Source of the DNA: an uncultured Bacteroidota bacterium
GTDB taxonomy: Bacteria; Bacteroidota; Bacteroidia; JABEUT01
Length of the DNA: 64,000 nucleotides
Direction: 5' to 3'
Assembly: GCA_903863935.1 (NCBI GenBank)
Contig: CAIPDV010000113.1
Span: forward strand, 43,333 to 107,332
Made by a program: the position numbers and the translations under genes. This document shows, one piece after another, positions 46,902 through 55,681 of this stretch (the stretch's first letter is position 1; each line of letters starts with the position of its first letter). A model generated the notes under the pieces. That model saw only the letters and a list, made by a program, of their open reading frames with translations. It had not been told where the DNA came from and made no database searches.

Positions 46902-47792
46902 ATGAAAAATATTGCAGTTATAGGTTCAGGAACTATGGGTAATGGTATAGCACACGTGTTTGCACAATGCGGATATAAAGTATCATTAATAGATATTTCG
47001 GCCGATGCATTAAATAAAGCCGTTGCCACAATTTCTAAAAACTTAGACAGGCAAGTTGCAAAAGGTGTTCTGAAAGAAGAAGATAAAAACAATACCATTA
47101 AAAATATTACCACCTTCACAAAAATGGAAGAGGGTGTAAAAGGTTGTGAGCTTGTAATTGAAGCGGCAACTGAAAATCCTGATATTAAATTCAAACTTTT
47201 TCGTGATTTAGATGCCATGTGCCCTGAAGGTGTTATTCTGGCAAGTAATACGTCTTCAATTTCATTAACTAAAATTGGTGCAAATACCAAACGTTCTGAT
47301 AAAGTAATTGGGATGCATTTTATGAATCCTGTTCCGGTAATGAAGTTAGTGGAAGTTATAAGGGGGTACAACACTTCTGACGAGGTGACAAAGACTATAA
47401 TGGAATTATCCCGTAATCTGGGAAAAACTCCTGTGGAAGTGAATGACTACCCTGGTTTTGTTGCTAACCGCATACTTATGCCAATGATAAATGAAGCTAT
47501 TTACACATTGTTCGAAGGAGTGGGTGGAGTAGAGGAGATAGACACAGTAATGAAACTTGGTATGGCTCACCCTATGGGGCCGCTCCAATTAGCAGATTTT
47601 ATTGGGTTGGATGTATGTTTGTATATTATGCGGGTGCTTCACGATGGATTGGGGAATCCAAAATACGCACCATGTCCGCTTCTTGTAAATATGGTTACAG
47701 CAGGGGATTTAGGTGTAAAATCAGGAACCGGATTTTATAAATACACTCCCGGTAGCAAGGATGTAGTTCTTGCTCCACGATTTAAAAAGTAA
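46902..47792 (+). CDS. 3-hydroxybutyryl-CoA / 3-hydroxyacyl-CoA dehydrogenase
   Basis: This 296-residue NAD(P)-dependent enzyme interconverts 3-hydroxyacyl-CoA and 3-oxoacyl-CoA, in beta-oxidation or butanoate metabolism. The N-terminal Rossmann motif IGSGTMGNGIAHVFAQCGY is followed by the signature GMHFMNPVPVMKLVEVIRG, with the catalytic His, and DYPGFVANRILMPMINEAIY in the C-terminal domain. The ATG at 46902 gives a normal length; an in-frame ATG two codons upstream is possible. No thiolase or enoyl-CoA hydratase gene is adjacent. Confidence 0.93.
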   Translation: MKNIAVIGSGTMGNGIAHVFAQCGYKVSLIDISADALNKAVATISKNLDRQVAKGVLKEEDKNNTIKNITTFTKMEEGVKGCELVIEAATENPDIKFKLFRDLDAMCPEGVILASNTSSISLTKIGANTKRSDKVIGMHFMNPVPVMKLVEVIRGYNTSDEVTKTIMELSRNLGKTPVEVNDYPGFVANRILMPMINEAIYTLFEGVGGVEEIDTVMKLGMAHPMGPLQLADFIGLDVCLYIMRVLHDGLGNPKYAPCPLLVNMVTAGDLGVKSGTGFYKYTPGSKDVVLAPRFKK

Positions 47793-47796
47793 GTAC

Positions 47797-48306
47797 TTAG
47801 ATTTCTTTTTTTAATTCTTTCTTCCCTTCCCTCAGAATAAAGGAAAAGTACCCTATGTAATAGGTGCAAAAGGTAAATAATACAGAACCCGTTAAAGGGT
47901 CCCTCAGTATTTTTGTTTTTTCATGGATTTCCTCGTTGCTTTGATTCGGTTGCAACATATCCTTGAGCACAAAAGCCCGATAAGCAATACGTGCAAGGAA
48001 TAAACCCATAACAGTCAGTTCAACCCAAACGTGAGTTTTAAAATAAACTCCATCTTCTCTTTTCTCAAATTGAGCTTGATTTGTTGCTATATAAGCAAGA
48101 ACTAATCCGGCAATTATGCCTACCCCATTATAAAATATGGTTTCCGGGTACATAATACTTGCCGATAGAATTAATAGCATGATAATCGCAAAAGAAACCA
48201 TGCGTATAATTAGGGTGGTTTGATTGAATTTTTGAAAACCAATACTTTTTTTCACCCTTCGAGCAATGATCAATAAAACCAATATAATGCCAATAATTGC
48301 CTGCAT
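47797..48306 (-). CDS. Small multi-pass membrane protein (DUF1453/CcdC-like)
   Basis: The 169-residue protein has about four hydrophobic segments. A central segment reads TNQAQFEKREDGVYFKTHVWVELTVMGLFLARIAYRAFVL, a soluble hairpin followed by an Arg-containing helix that I associate with the DUF1453/CcdC-like family. That assignment is from memory and moderately uncertain. The function is unknown. It is convergent with the preceding dehydrogenase gene (4-base gap). Confidence 0.55.
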   Translation of the reverse strand: MQAIIGIILVLLIIARRVKKSIGFQKFNQTTLIIRMVSFAIIMLLILSASIMYPETIFYNGVGIIAGLVLAYIATNQAQFEKREDGVYFKTHVWVELTVMGLFLARIAYRAFVLKDMLQPNQSNEEIHEKTKILRDPLTGSVLFTFCTYYIGYFSFILREGKKELKKEI

Positions 48307-48396
48307 AAAGTCATTTTTTTGCCAAAATAAACAATTAATTATATCGATCAGAGTTAATATGTAACAAGAGTGTCACCGATAAAGCCTAAGATTTAT

Positions 48397-48404
48397 TATA
48401 TTTG
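48397..48404 (+). promoter_or_regulatory. -7 element of T9SS type B gene
   Basis: TATATTTG is an exact TAnnTTTG match, 39 bases upstream of the ATG at 48444. Confidence 0.4.
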
Positions 48405-48443
48405 GATTATAAATGCAGTTGAACTAAATCATCCCATCGTAAT

Positions 48444-51239
48444 ATGCATAACAAAAAACTACCTGTTTTAGTTTTCTTTATTTCTCTGTTATTATTTATT
48501 ATTAGTGGAACAACTGTGTTTTCCCAAACCACCAAATTCAATCATAATTCGGAAGATATATACCTGCACTGGTTTTCGGCAATGGATAAATTTCAAGTTT
48601 CCGAAGGGATTAATAATGAAGATATAAAAGTATTTACATCCTTTTCTGAAAGCAGTATCGATTCTGTGCGTGGAGTATTTTTACAGGATATTGGTAATGG
48701 TAAAATAAGCCTTGATAATGCAATAAGTTATGAAGATATTTTGGTTGGAAAACTAAAAGTGATCTATAAAAAATTCGAAGCGGTTAAAAAACGTTATCCA
48801 TCTTCGGTTGAAGAATACAGAAATCCTAGTAAAGTGCTTACACAAACCTGCGATTCTGCTTGTAATAATATAGATTTTGAAAGTGGAAATCTTTCCGGCT
48901 GGTATGCTTATTATGGTGTAAATGTATCTTCAACAACAGCTTTTTTAACAGGCCTAATTACAGGTGGTTCGGCAGGTGCGGTTACTCATGCTGCTAACGA
49001 CACACTTACCAGTACACCCAGTTATTATAATGCAGGTAGTGTGGGGAAAAATCCAAGGCCCGACTATCAGGTAAATATAACAAGTGGCAGCCGAGGTGAT
49101 GCACTTGTGCCTTCAATTCCGGTGGTATCACCTTTTGGTGGAAAATATTCAGTAATGCTGGGTGATAGTACACAAGTTAATTATGGAGTATCAATTCTTT
49201 CTCAAACATTTTTAGTTGGTCCGTCAAACGCTAACTTCACCTACCAATATGCTGTTTTTTTAGCAAATCCCAAACATAATTACTTTCAGCAGCCTGCGTT
49301 TAAAGTGGCAGTTTTGGATGGGAAAGATACGATTCCTTATTGCGGAGAATATACTGTTGTTTCGGGGCGTGGCACTCAAAAGTTTGATAGTATAGAATAT
49401 CATGACACCTATCCGTTAGGTGATACAGCCACATTTTGGGTGTATTACAAAAATTGGACCATGGTGAATGTGCCATTATTGCATTATGTTGGAAAATGCA
49501 TTACTGTAGTGTTCCAAATATCAGATTGTGGCTTGGGCGGACACTTCGGGTATGCTTATATTGATGCTTCCTGCTCTCCGCTGGAAATTACAAGTTCTTC
49601 CCAAAATTTTTGCGGGCAGGACAGTATTACTCTTCGCGGCCCTAATGGAGAAGGCCAATATTCCTGGACTGGCCCCAATGGTGGAATAATGACGAATGAT
49701 ACATTGCAGCAAATAAGTGTTGACAGTGCGGGTACATATACGCTTGTTGTAACTCCTTTTACAGGCGCAGCTTGTAAGGATACACTTACTGTAAAAATTG
49801 GCAAGGTCTCTGGTCCTCCACCTCACCCTAATTTTAAAGCAGACACGGGTTGTGCAGGTTTATCTACATTATTTACCAATACTTCAAAACCTATAATTGG
49901 AGCCCAGTTTTATTGGGATTTTTATAACAATGGAACGTATGAAGATTCATCTGTAAACGCTACATGGACTTATAACCAGCCGGGCATTTATTGGGTTAAA
50001 TTGCATGAAGTTCATAATGGATGTGGTATGGATACTATTATTCGGGTAGTAATAGACACTACGGTTGCAAGTTCATTTATTGCAGATACGGTTTGTGTTG
50101 GCGATACTACTCGGTTTACTAACAATTCTGCCGGAGCTTCGGCCTATTACTGGAATTTTGGAGACCCTCCGTCCGGTGGAAATAATACGTCTACAGTAAC
50201 AAACCCTTCGCACTATTATTCCTCTTCCGGTACTTACGCTGTTTCTATGATTGGAACACATACGGGTTGGTGTAATGACACAACAAAACGGAATGTAGTG
50301 GTTCTTGCAAAACCCGTCCCAATGATTTCAGGTGCAGATAGCCTGTGTTCCGGTGGTGCTGAATTATTAGTTGTTAGTGGCGGCGTATCGTATATCTGGA
50401 GTACAGGTGCAACAACTTCAACAATCAGTGTTTCTCCAACTGTTCCTACTACATATACTGTTCAGGTCTCAAATGGGAAATGTACTGCTGATACTTCATT
50501 TACTATTTATATAAAACCTACCCTCGATGGCACGCTTACGGGAAATAATGTTTGCCTTGGAGATACTATTTACCTGAGCGCAACCGGTGGTGGAAATTAT
50601 TTATGGAGTAATGGTGCAACCACAAGTTCTATAAAAGTGGTTGCCAGTTCAGCAAACGACACATCCTATTCTGTGCTTATTACCAATGGTGGCAGTTGTG
50701 TTGTAATACATAAAAACATTACTATTTATCCTTTACCTTCAGGATATATTTGCTGTGATACCACCATATATTCAGGATCTTCAATTACTTTATATGGTTC
50801 TGACGGATCAAAATATTTTTGGTCGCCATCTACAGGGTTAAGTTGCGATACTTGTATTGACCCTACCGTTAACCCTTCATCTACTACTACCTATACTTTA
50901 GTAACAACCAGTTCCAATGGATGCTCAACTGAATCTAGCATAACCGTTAATGTAGAAATTCCATGCAAAGACTTTTTTGTTCCAAACGTCTTTTCACCAA
51001 ATGGAGATGCCAAAAACGATACTTATCTTATTAAGGTTGAGTTTATGACCCAGTATGAGATATGGATATATAATCGCTGGGGCAAACTGGTATTTCATTC
51101 CCAAAATCCGGATAACCCATGGGATGGAAATATTGATGGTTCACCGGCAAGCCAGGGAACTTACTATTACTTTGTTAAGTCCACTTGCTTAACTGGTAAT
51201 AGTTTTGAAAAGCATGGGTTCCTTTCGTTGATAAGGTAA
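48444..51239 (+). CDS. T9SS type B (gliding-associated C-terminal) multi-domain secreted protein
   Basis: This is a 931-residue secreted protein with a signal peptide (LPVLVFFISLLLFIISGTTVFSQ). An N-terminal region carrying a jelly-roll-like CNNIDFESGNLSGW segment is followed by PKD-like domains (about 455-550 and 550-630, with FYWDFYNNGTYEDSS and YYWNFGDPPSGGNN), Ig-like Cys-rich repeats with WSTGATTSTISVSP (about 630-760), and a C-terminal T9SS type B domain (about 838-931) with FFVPNVFSPNGDAKNDTYLI and IYNRWGKLVFHS. A surface adhesin or matrix protein is the likely role. Confidence 0.9.
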   Translation: MHNKKLPVLVFFISLLLFIISGTTVFSQTTKFNHNSEDIYLHWFSAMDKFQVSEGINNEDIKVFTSFSESSIDSVRGVFLQDIGNGKISLDNAISYEDILVGKLKVIYKKFEAVKKRYPSSVEEYRNPSKVLTQTCDSACNNIDFESGNLSGWYAYYGVNVSSTTAFLTGLITGGSAGAVTHAANDTLTSTPSYYNAGSVGKNPRPDYQVNITSGSRGDALVPSIPVVSPFGGKYSVMLGDSTQVNYGVSILSQTFLVGPSNANFTYQYAVFLANPKHNYFQQPAFKVAVLDGKDTIPYCGEYTVVSGRGTQKFDSIEYHDTYPLGDTATFWVYYKNWTMVNVPLLHYVGKCITVVFQISDCGLGGHFGYAYIDASCSPLEITSSSQNFCGQDSITLRGPNGEGQYSWTGPNGGIMTNDTLQQISVDSAGTYTLVVTPFTGAACKDTLTVKIGKVSGPPPHPNFKADTGCAGLSTLFTNTSKPIIGAQFYWDFYNNGTYEDSSVNATWTYNQPGIYWVKLHEVHNGCGMDTIIRVVIDTTVASSFIADTVCVGDTTRFTNNSAGASAYYWNFGDPPSGGNNTSTVTNPSHYYSSSGTYAVSMIGTHTGWCNDTTKRNVVVLAKPVPMISGADSLCSGGAELLVVSGGVSYIWSTGATTSTISVSPTVPTTYTVQVSNGKCTADTSFTIYIKPTLDGTLTGNNVCLGDTIYLSATGGGNYLWSNGATTSSIKVVASSANDTSYSVLITNGGSCVVIHKNITIYPLPSGYICCDTTIYSGSSITLYGSDGSKYFWSPSTGLSCDTCIDPTVNPSSTTTYTLVTTSSNGCSTESSITVNVEIPCKDFFVPNVFSPNGDAKNDTYLIKVEFMTQYEIWIYNRWGKLVFHSQNPDNPWDGNIDGSPASQGTYYYFVKSTCLTGNSFEKHGFLSLIR

Positions 51240-51249
51240 AGCTTTTAAA

Positions 51250-52158
51250 TTACTTGCTTGCAGCTTTGTATATTTGCTTCAAATCTTTCGCCTTTAATCG
51301 CTTAGAATATGCAGTATTAGTGCAGTAAATAAATTCACCTGTATGCGAGTCAACTACTGAAACATATTTTTCATTATTATTATCTATAGCAAAGTCGATA
51401 TAGAAGAACGGAGTTTTATCAGCAAGAATCATCTGATTTATAGTATCTAAGGGAACAAATTTATAATTGTATTTATAATCTGAAACTAAATCATTCATTT
51501 CAGAAGGGTTATTAACTATATTGTCGGGTATGTAAAGAGTACCCGTTTTTAGCCCATAAATGCTTTCTGTCAATCGCATATTTTCAGTGCAAAATTGGGT
51601 TTTGGAGTCACTAAAAAGTGTCATGAGTTCCTGTATGTAGTTTTTCAATAAACCAGTGCCCCAGTTTAGAAAATGCCCTTCTCCAAAATTATCAAAGACA
51701 TTTACCCCTTTTTTATACTCTTCTGCTGATAGGTAAATATATCCTATAAGGGTGCGTTTACGTTCATAATTTGCCGCACCATCAAAAAGCGGTTCTGTAT
51801 CATCAAAGATAAATAAGGATGCAATGTAAAAGCCTTCATTATGAGCTTCAGTATAATGCCCTGTACGTGGGTTTACTTCTAGCATAAAAAATGCATTATT
51901 GACAGCAACGTACTTATTTATATCGATAGAGTCAATAAACTCAATTTTAGAAATGGTCCAGTATTTCCTGAATATTCCTTTGAATTCATTTGCTGCCTTG
52001 GATGCTGTATCACTCATTACAATGTATGTGAGTCCTCTTTTTTTTAGCCGGGCTAAACCCGTCGAGCTATAAAAACAGACCTGGGATTGAACGACGGAAG
52101 TTTCTACAAAAAAAAGTGTAAGTAAAAGTATAATTGAATTTCTAAACCGGATTATCAT
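51250..52158 (-). CDS. Secreted protein of unknown function
   Basis: The 302-residue product has a signal peptide (ILLLTLFFVETSVVQSQ). I recognise no family. It carries an N-terminal CFYSSTGLARLKKRGLTYIVMSDTASKAANEFKG block, predicted alpha/beta, and a C-terminal part repeating FFYIDFAIDNNNEKYVSVVDSHTGEFIY, which resembles a strand pair. The gene follows an OsmC gene on the same strand, separated by a terminator, and is convergent with the T9SS type B gene at 10 bases. Confidence 0.55.
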   Translation of the reverse strand: MIIRFRNSIILLLTLFFVETSVVQSQVCFYSSTGLARLKKRGLTYIVMSDTASKAANEFKGIFRKYWTISKIEFIDSIDINKYVAVNNAFFMLEVNPRTGHYTEAHNEGFYIASLFIFDDTEPLFDGAANYERKRTLIGYIYLSAEEYKKGVNVFDNFGEGHFLNWGTGLLKNYIQELMTLFSDSKTQFCTENMRLTESIYGLKTGTLYIPDNIVNNPSEMNDLVSDYKYNYKFVPLDTINQMILADKTPFFYIDFAIDNNNEKYVSVVDSHTGEFIYCTNTAYSKRLKAKDLKQIYKAASK

Positions 52159-52173
52159 ACTATAAAAATTTTG

Positions 52174-52200
52174 AAAAGGGGGAAGTTACTTCCCCCTTTT
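52174..52200 (-). terminator. Terminator after OsmC gene
   Basis: AAAAGGGGGAAG (52174-52185) and CTTCCCCCTTTT (52189-52200) form a perfect stem with a 3-base loop, 7 bases after the OsmC stop on the minus strand. T-rich sequence follows. Confidence 0.8.
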
Positions 52201-52207
52201 TTAGAAT

Positions 52208-52615
52208 TTAACCTTGTACTTCCAACGTAATATTAGTATTCAACGATTTTGAAATAGGGCAATTAGCCTTTGCATCTTCTGCATGTTTTTTAAAATCATC
52301 AGCACTGCATCCAGGAACTACACCTTTTACAACAAGATGAGAGTTTGTTATTGCACCGTTCTCCATGGTTATGCCACAAGTTGTTTCCAGTGAAGTAGGT
52401 GTGAAGCCTGCTCCACCTAAAACAAAACTTAATTTCATGGTAAAGCAGCCGGCATGTGCCGCTGCCACCAATTCTTCAGGATTAGTTCCCGCACCATTTT
52501 CAAAACGGCTGGTATAAGAATATGGGGTTTTGTTGAGTATGTTGCTTTGGGTGGTGAGGTTACCGTTGCCTTCTTTTCCTGTGCCGTTCCAAATGGCTGT
52601 TGCTGTACGTTTCAT
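52208..52615 (-). CDS. OsmC family protein (second copy)
   Basis: The 135-residue OsmC superfamily protein has the conserved pair Cys57 (AAHAGCFTMKLS) and Cys119 (ANCPISKSLN). NPEELVAAAHAGC is a strong family motif. It is clearly a different branch from the protein at 21659, with higher similarity to Ohr/OsmC peroxidases. The likely substrates are organic hydroperoxides. A minus-strand -7 element lies upstream at 52649. Confidence 0.92.
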   Translation of the reverse strand: MKRTATAIWNGTGKEGNGNLTTQSNILNKTPYSYTSRFENGAGTNPEELVAAAHAGCFTMKLSFVLGGAGFTPTSLETTCGITMENGAITNSHLVVKGVVPGCSADDFKKHAEDAKANCPISKSLNTNITLEVQG

Positions 52616-52648
52616 AATGAATTGTTTTTAGTTGTTGGGTTATTGATT

Positions 52649-52656
52649 CAAAAGTA
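52649..52656 (-). promoter_or_regulatory. -7 element of second OsmC gene
   Basis: The minus strand reads TACTTTTG, an exact TAnnTTTG match 33 bases upstream of the ATG at 52615. Confidence 0.45.
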
Positions 52657-52696
52657 GGACTTTTTTTAACTATGAGCTTTGAATGTTTTGGTCAAA

Positions 52697-52770
52697 CTGA
52701 ATTTGTTTCAGCATCCAAACAATCGCAAAATTTTCCCTCCCGAATTATTGCGATGCTGAAACAAGTTCAG
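52697..52770. repeat. Palindromic repeat, CTGAAYTTGTTTCAGCATC type
   Basis: CTGAATTTGTTTCAGCATC (52697-52715) and its near-perfect reverse complement GATGCTGAAACAAGTTCAG (52752-52770) flank 36 bases. Repeats of this kind are common in Bacteroidota intergenic regions. On the plus strand it makes a spurious reading frame containing AMLKQVQHEG. It lies between the OsmC and ACP phosphodiesterase genes. Confidence 0.65.
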
Positions 52771-52802
52771 CATGAAGGAGACAAGAATCTCTATATATTG
52801 CA

Positions 52803-53384
52803 TTACCCAATCTTGTATGGTTCAATATGTTTTAGTATCAAAGGAAAAAACTCCAAAAAATCCCGGTTGTAAAGTTCAGGATTTTTCTCCAACTCCATTA
52901 CCGCATCATCCATCGGGAAATAATACTTCATCCGCTTTGACATACCTTTCAAGGCCATTTGAATACCCTCTTTTGTCCTGTATGAATAAAGCCAGTCGCT
53001 TTGCATCATATATTTGAGAATAATAGCACTTTCTTCAGTCAAGCTATGTTTATTGGATAAAAGAATCCGATACATTTTCTTGCAAAACTCTTCTAATCCC
53101 ACCGATGAGAACTGTTCCCAGTTGTTGGCTAAAAAATAGTCGTAAAACATGTCAGTAATAATACCGGAAAACTTGCCAAACTTAGGTTGCAGCCGATGCA
53201 CGCTTTGCAAATAAACAGGATTATTATCTGAAAAACTGTCAATGGCACGGTGCATTACAATCCCCTTTTTTATTTCTTCAGGAAATGTTTTGTAATTGCT
53301 TCCTTTAACAGAGTCAGCAATAAAGTTTCCAATAATAAGTCCTTCATCATCACCGGCCAGATAAAGGTGTGCGAGAAAATTCAA
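52803..53384 (-). CDS. Acyl carrier protein phosphodiesterase (AcpH-like)
   Basis: This 193-residue protein matches the ACP phosphodiesterase family, which removes the 4'-phosphopantetheine group from holo-ACP. The start MNFLAHLYLA is characteristic; it uses a TTG codon at 53384 because no ATG lies at the conserved position. The HD-like motifs IGNFIADSVKG and IVMHRAIDSFSD are present. It is the last gene of an operon with a TPR protein, ribH and yqgE (gap to yqgE 5 bases). Confidence 0.88.
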   Translation of the reverse strand: MNFLAHLYLAGDDEGLIIGNFIADSVKGSNYKTFPEEIKKGIVMHRAIDSFSDNNPVYLQSVHRLQPKFGKFSGIITDMFYDYFLANNWEQFSSVGLEEFCKKMYRILLSNKHSLTEESAIILKYMMQSDWLYSYRTKEGIQMALKGMSKRMKYYFPMDDAVMELEKNPELYNRDFLEFFPLILKHIEPYKIG

Positions 53385-53389
53385 TTTTA

Positions 53390-53989
53390 CTAGTTTAAAG
53401 TAGGGTCTTCCGGAAAGTCCGCCACCATCGAGTATTTACCGCCAAGGTCTTTAAGTATATTTTTCCAGAGGTTGCTATTATCCTTCATAACGAGTTTTTG
53501 GGTTCCGGGGGTAACTATCCAGGAATGTTGCTTCATTTCAGATTTCAATTGGCCTGCCGTCCAGCCGGAGTACCCGGCAAAAAAACGTATCTGGGAAGGT
53601 TTTACCTTACCTTCTCGCAGCAGATCCTTCAATACATCAAAATCACCACCCATATAAATACCATCCGTAACCTCTACACTTCCTTCCAGTAAATTGCCAA
53701 GGGTGTGAATATAAAATAAAAGTTCAGTACTTACGGGTCCGCCATAGAACAAAGTATCTTCAAAGTCGGGGAAATCATCAATGGCCTGTGTAGGCTTAAT
53801 GGCCAGTTTGCGGTTTAAAATGAACCCCATCGTGCCATCTTCATTATGTTCGGTAACCAATACAACCGACCGCTTGAATTCAGGGCTTTCCATAAAAGGT
53901 TCAGCAAGCAGCAAAACTCCCGGAGCCGGTTTCAGCTGTTTTTCAAAAAGCGAAGAAAAGTCGGTAATATTATTATGGTTTTCGGGCAT
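53390..53989 (-). CDS. YqgE/AlgH family protein
   Basis: This 199-residue member of the YqgE/AlgH family has unknown biochemical function. Motifs: GVLLLAEPFMESPEFKRSVVLVTEH, DGTMGFILNRK, LFYGGPVSTELLFYIHTLG and RFFAGYSGWTAGQLKSEM. The start codon overlaps the end of ribH by 17 bases. In Bacteroidota it often co-occurs with ribH and a TPR gene, as here. Confidence 0.92.
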   Translation of the reverse strand: MPENHNNITDFSSLFEKQLKPAPGVLLLAEPFMESPEFKRSVVLVTEHNEDGTMGFILNRKLAIKPTQAIDDFPDFEDTLFYGGPVSTELLFYIHTLGNLLEGSVEVTDGIYMGGDFDVLKDLLREGKVKPSQIRFFAGYSGWTAGQLKSEMKQHSWIVTPGTQKLVMKDNSNLWKNILKDLGGKYSMVADFPEDPTLN

Positions 53990-54479
53990 GTACGTGCTTC
54001 AGCTTATTGCGTAATTCAATCATCTCAAGGGCTGCATTTGCAGCATCTGATCCTTTATTGCCATGCTTGCCGCCACTCCTTTGTTTGGCTTGCTTTACAT
54101 TGTCGGTAGTTAAAACGCCAAATATTACCGGAATATTGTGTCTTAAATTGAGCTGCATAATTCCATCGGCAACTGCTTTCGAAATAAAATTAAAGTGAGG
54201 CGTTTCGCCTTTTATTACACATCCAAGGCAAATAACTGCATCCGGTTTATAACTCTCAATAGCCCATTGCGCCCCAAGTGGTATTTCATAACTGCCGGGT
54301 ACATCAATTACTTCCATGGAAAAATCTTCCATTTCCATTTTTTCGAAAACGGTAAAAACACCTTCTAATAAAGCGTCGGTAATATCCTTATGCCATTGGG
54401 CAACTACAACACAGATATTTAATTTATCGCCAGAAAATTTAACCGGTGATAATTTTTGATTTTGTTTTCTGGTCGCCAT
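53973..54479 (-). CDS. ribH: 6,7-dimethyl-8-ribityllumazine synthase
   Basis: This 168-residue riboflavin pathway enzyme condenses the 5-amino-6-ribitylamino pyrimidine with the butanone phosphate to form lumazine. Motifs include VAQWHKDITDALLEG, VIDVPGSYEIPLGAQW, LGCVIKGETPHFNFIS (with the catalytic His) and PVIFGVLTTDNVKQA. The C-terminus extends with RSGGKHGNKGSDAANAALEMIEL, typical of the icosahedral form. Other riboflavin genes are not in the window. Confidence 0.95.
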   Translation of the reverse strand: MATRKQNQKLSPVKFSGDKLNICVVVAQWHKDITDALLEGVFTVFEKMEMEDFSMEVIDVPGSYEIPLGAQWAIESYKPDAVICLGCVIKGETPHFNFISKAVADGIMQLNLRHNIPVIFGVLTTDNVKQAKQRSGGKHGNKGSDAANAALEMIELRNKLKHVHARKP

Positions 54480-54487
54480 TATTTAGT

Positions 54488-54570
54488 AGTTATAAGTTAT
54501 GAGTTATAAGTTATTCCGAATTTGCCTATAGATATAAACGGTCATAACTTATAACTCATAACTTATAACT
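54488..54570. repeat. Perfect 27-bp inverted repeat of AGTTATA units
   Basis: The arm 54488-54514 is the exact reverse complement of 54544-54570, with 29 bases between. Each arm is a run of heptamers of the type AGTTATA/AGTTATG, and an extra unit extends the right arm to the TPR gene stop. It lies between the TPR and ribH genes and could form a very stable RNA hairpin within their shared transcript. Confidence 0.75.
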
Positions 54571-54575
54571 TATAA

Positions 54576-55253
54576 CTATTTTCCTGTTTTAACCTGAGCC
54601 CTTGCAATATACTTATCTATCTGATTGGCTTCAGCGAAATTGAAATACTTGGATCGTATGTTTTGGTAAAGATTCAAAGCACTCGTATAATCGCCTTTAA
54701 TTTCATAAGCTTGTGCGGCTTTCTTCATATACATTGGCGCAGTATATTCATTGTCGCTTCTCTTCACAGCTTCCAGGTAATAGTCAATAGCTTTATCAGT
54801 ATTGTTCAGTTGCATTTCTGCATCGCCTTCAACGCCAGCTGCATTTGCACTTACAAGTACATCATTGGCATTAAACTTCTCCAGGTTGTCAATTGCCTTT
54901 TGGTAATCTTGTTTTTGGTAATAGCAAAGGCCAAGGTAATAGTTGGCGAGTTTACCCGCAGGGGTCAAGCTGTATTGGTCAGCAATATCCTGGAAACCCA
55001 GATTAGCTCCATCTCCCTTTATAGCCCTGTTAACAGAGTCACGGGTAAAGTAGTTTTGTGCTCCCCGCATAGCCATCTCTGCTTCTTGTTCCTGGCTTGG
55101 GATATACCAATATTTAAAAGTAATGAAACCACCCACAACAATAGCCACTATTGCCAACAGGATAGTCATCATTTTCTTATTCTCTTCCATGTAATCTTCA
55201 ATGCGCTCCCATCTGTCATTTACATTCATGAGCGAGTTGTTTTTGTTTGCCAT
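54576..55253 (-). CDS. Membrane-anchored TPR protein (YfgM-like)
   Basis: The ATG at 55253 gives 225 residues. A short cytoplasmic N-terminus (WERIEDYMEENKKMM) is followed by a single TM helix (about 30-50, ILLAIVAIVVGGFITFKYW) and periplasmic TPR units (GKLANYYLGLCYYQKQDYQKAIDNLEKF, NNTDKAIDYYLEAVK, GDYTSALNLYQNI). The layout resembles YfgM/tetratricopeptide accessory proteins. It heads the unit with ribH, yqgE and acpH. Confidence 0.78.
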   Translation of the reverse strand: MANKNNSLMNVNDRWERIEDYMEENKKMMTILLAIVAIVVGGFITFKYWYIPSQEQEAEMAMRGAQNYFTRDSVNRAIKGDGANLGFQDIADQYSLTPAGKLANYYLGLCYYQKQDYQKAIDNLEKFNANDVLVSANAAGVEGDAEMQLNNTDKAIDYYLEAVKRSDNEYTAPMYMKKAAQAYEIKGDYTSALNLYQNIRSKYFNFAEANQIDKYIARAQVKTGK

Positions 55254-55681
55254 TTTGCCTTTATGCTTTTTTTGAAGGGGCAAAAATAGCCTTTTTTATA
55301 GAACAACGAACGCTTAAAAAAAAACTATGAACTATGGAATATGAACTATCTTCCAATAGGTACCAGTTTATCTTTCATCATTCAGGGGTATTTCAGCATT
55401 CTATATTTTACACTTTTTTACACTTTTCGAATTTTTATGGACTCCAAAAAATAGATATAATTAATTTGTAATCAATAATATAATATGGCTTTACATGTCT
55501 TCATTATTTGCCATAAAATCTAATATTATTTTGGAGAAAAGGATTCGCCATGCCATCAAAAAGTGAACTATTCTGGCCTAATAAACCTTATAAACAGATA
55601 AATGTTAGATATTTTAACCAAAGGATTTTTAATTGGGCTTAATTTTTTCTAACTTTACATTTTAATCCCTATCTACACAAC
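55254..55681. other. Intergenic region before subtilisin-like protease gene
   Basis: This 428-base AT-rich stretch between divergent genes holds the minus-strand -7 element at 55281 and an ACTATGAACTATGGAATATG direct-repeat stretch (about 55325-55350). I see no ORF or tRNA. A weak plus-strand box TAACTTTA (55650-55657) lies 24 bases before the protease ATG. Confidence 0.4.
55281..55288 (-). promoter_or_regulatory. -7 element of TPR-ribH-yqgE-acpH unit
   Basis: The minus strand reads TATTTTTG, an exact TAnnTTTG match 27 bases upstream of the ATG at 55253. Confidence 0.35.

Noticed and set aside
52672-52872. 66-residue plus-strand ORF with IAMLKQVQHEG
   Set aside because: It is a translation of the palindromic repeat and its flank, antisense to the end of the ACP phosphodiesterase gene; no signal of coding.
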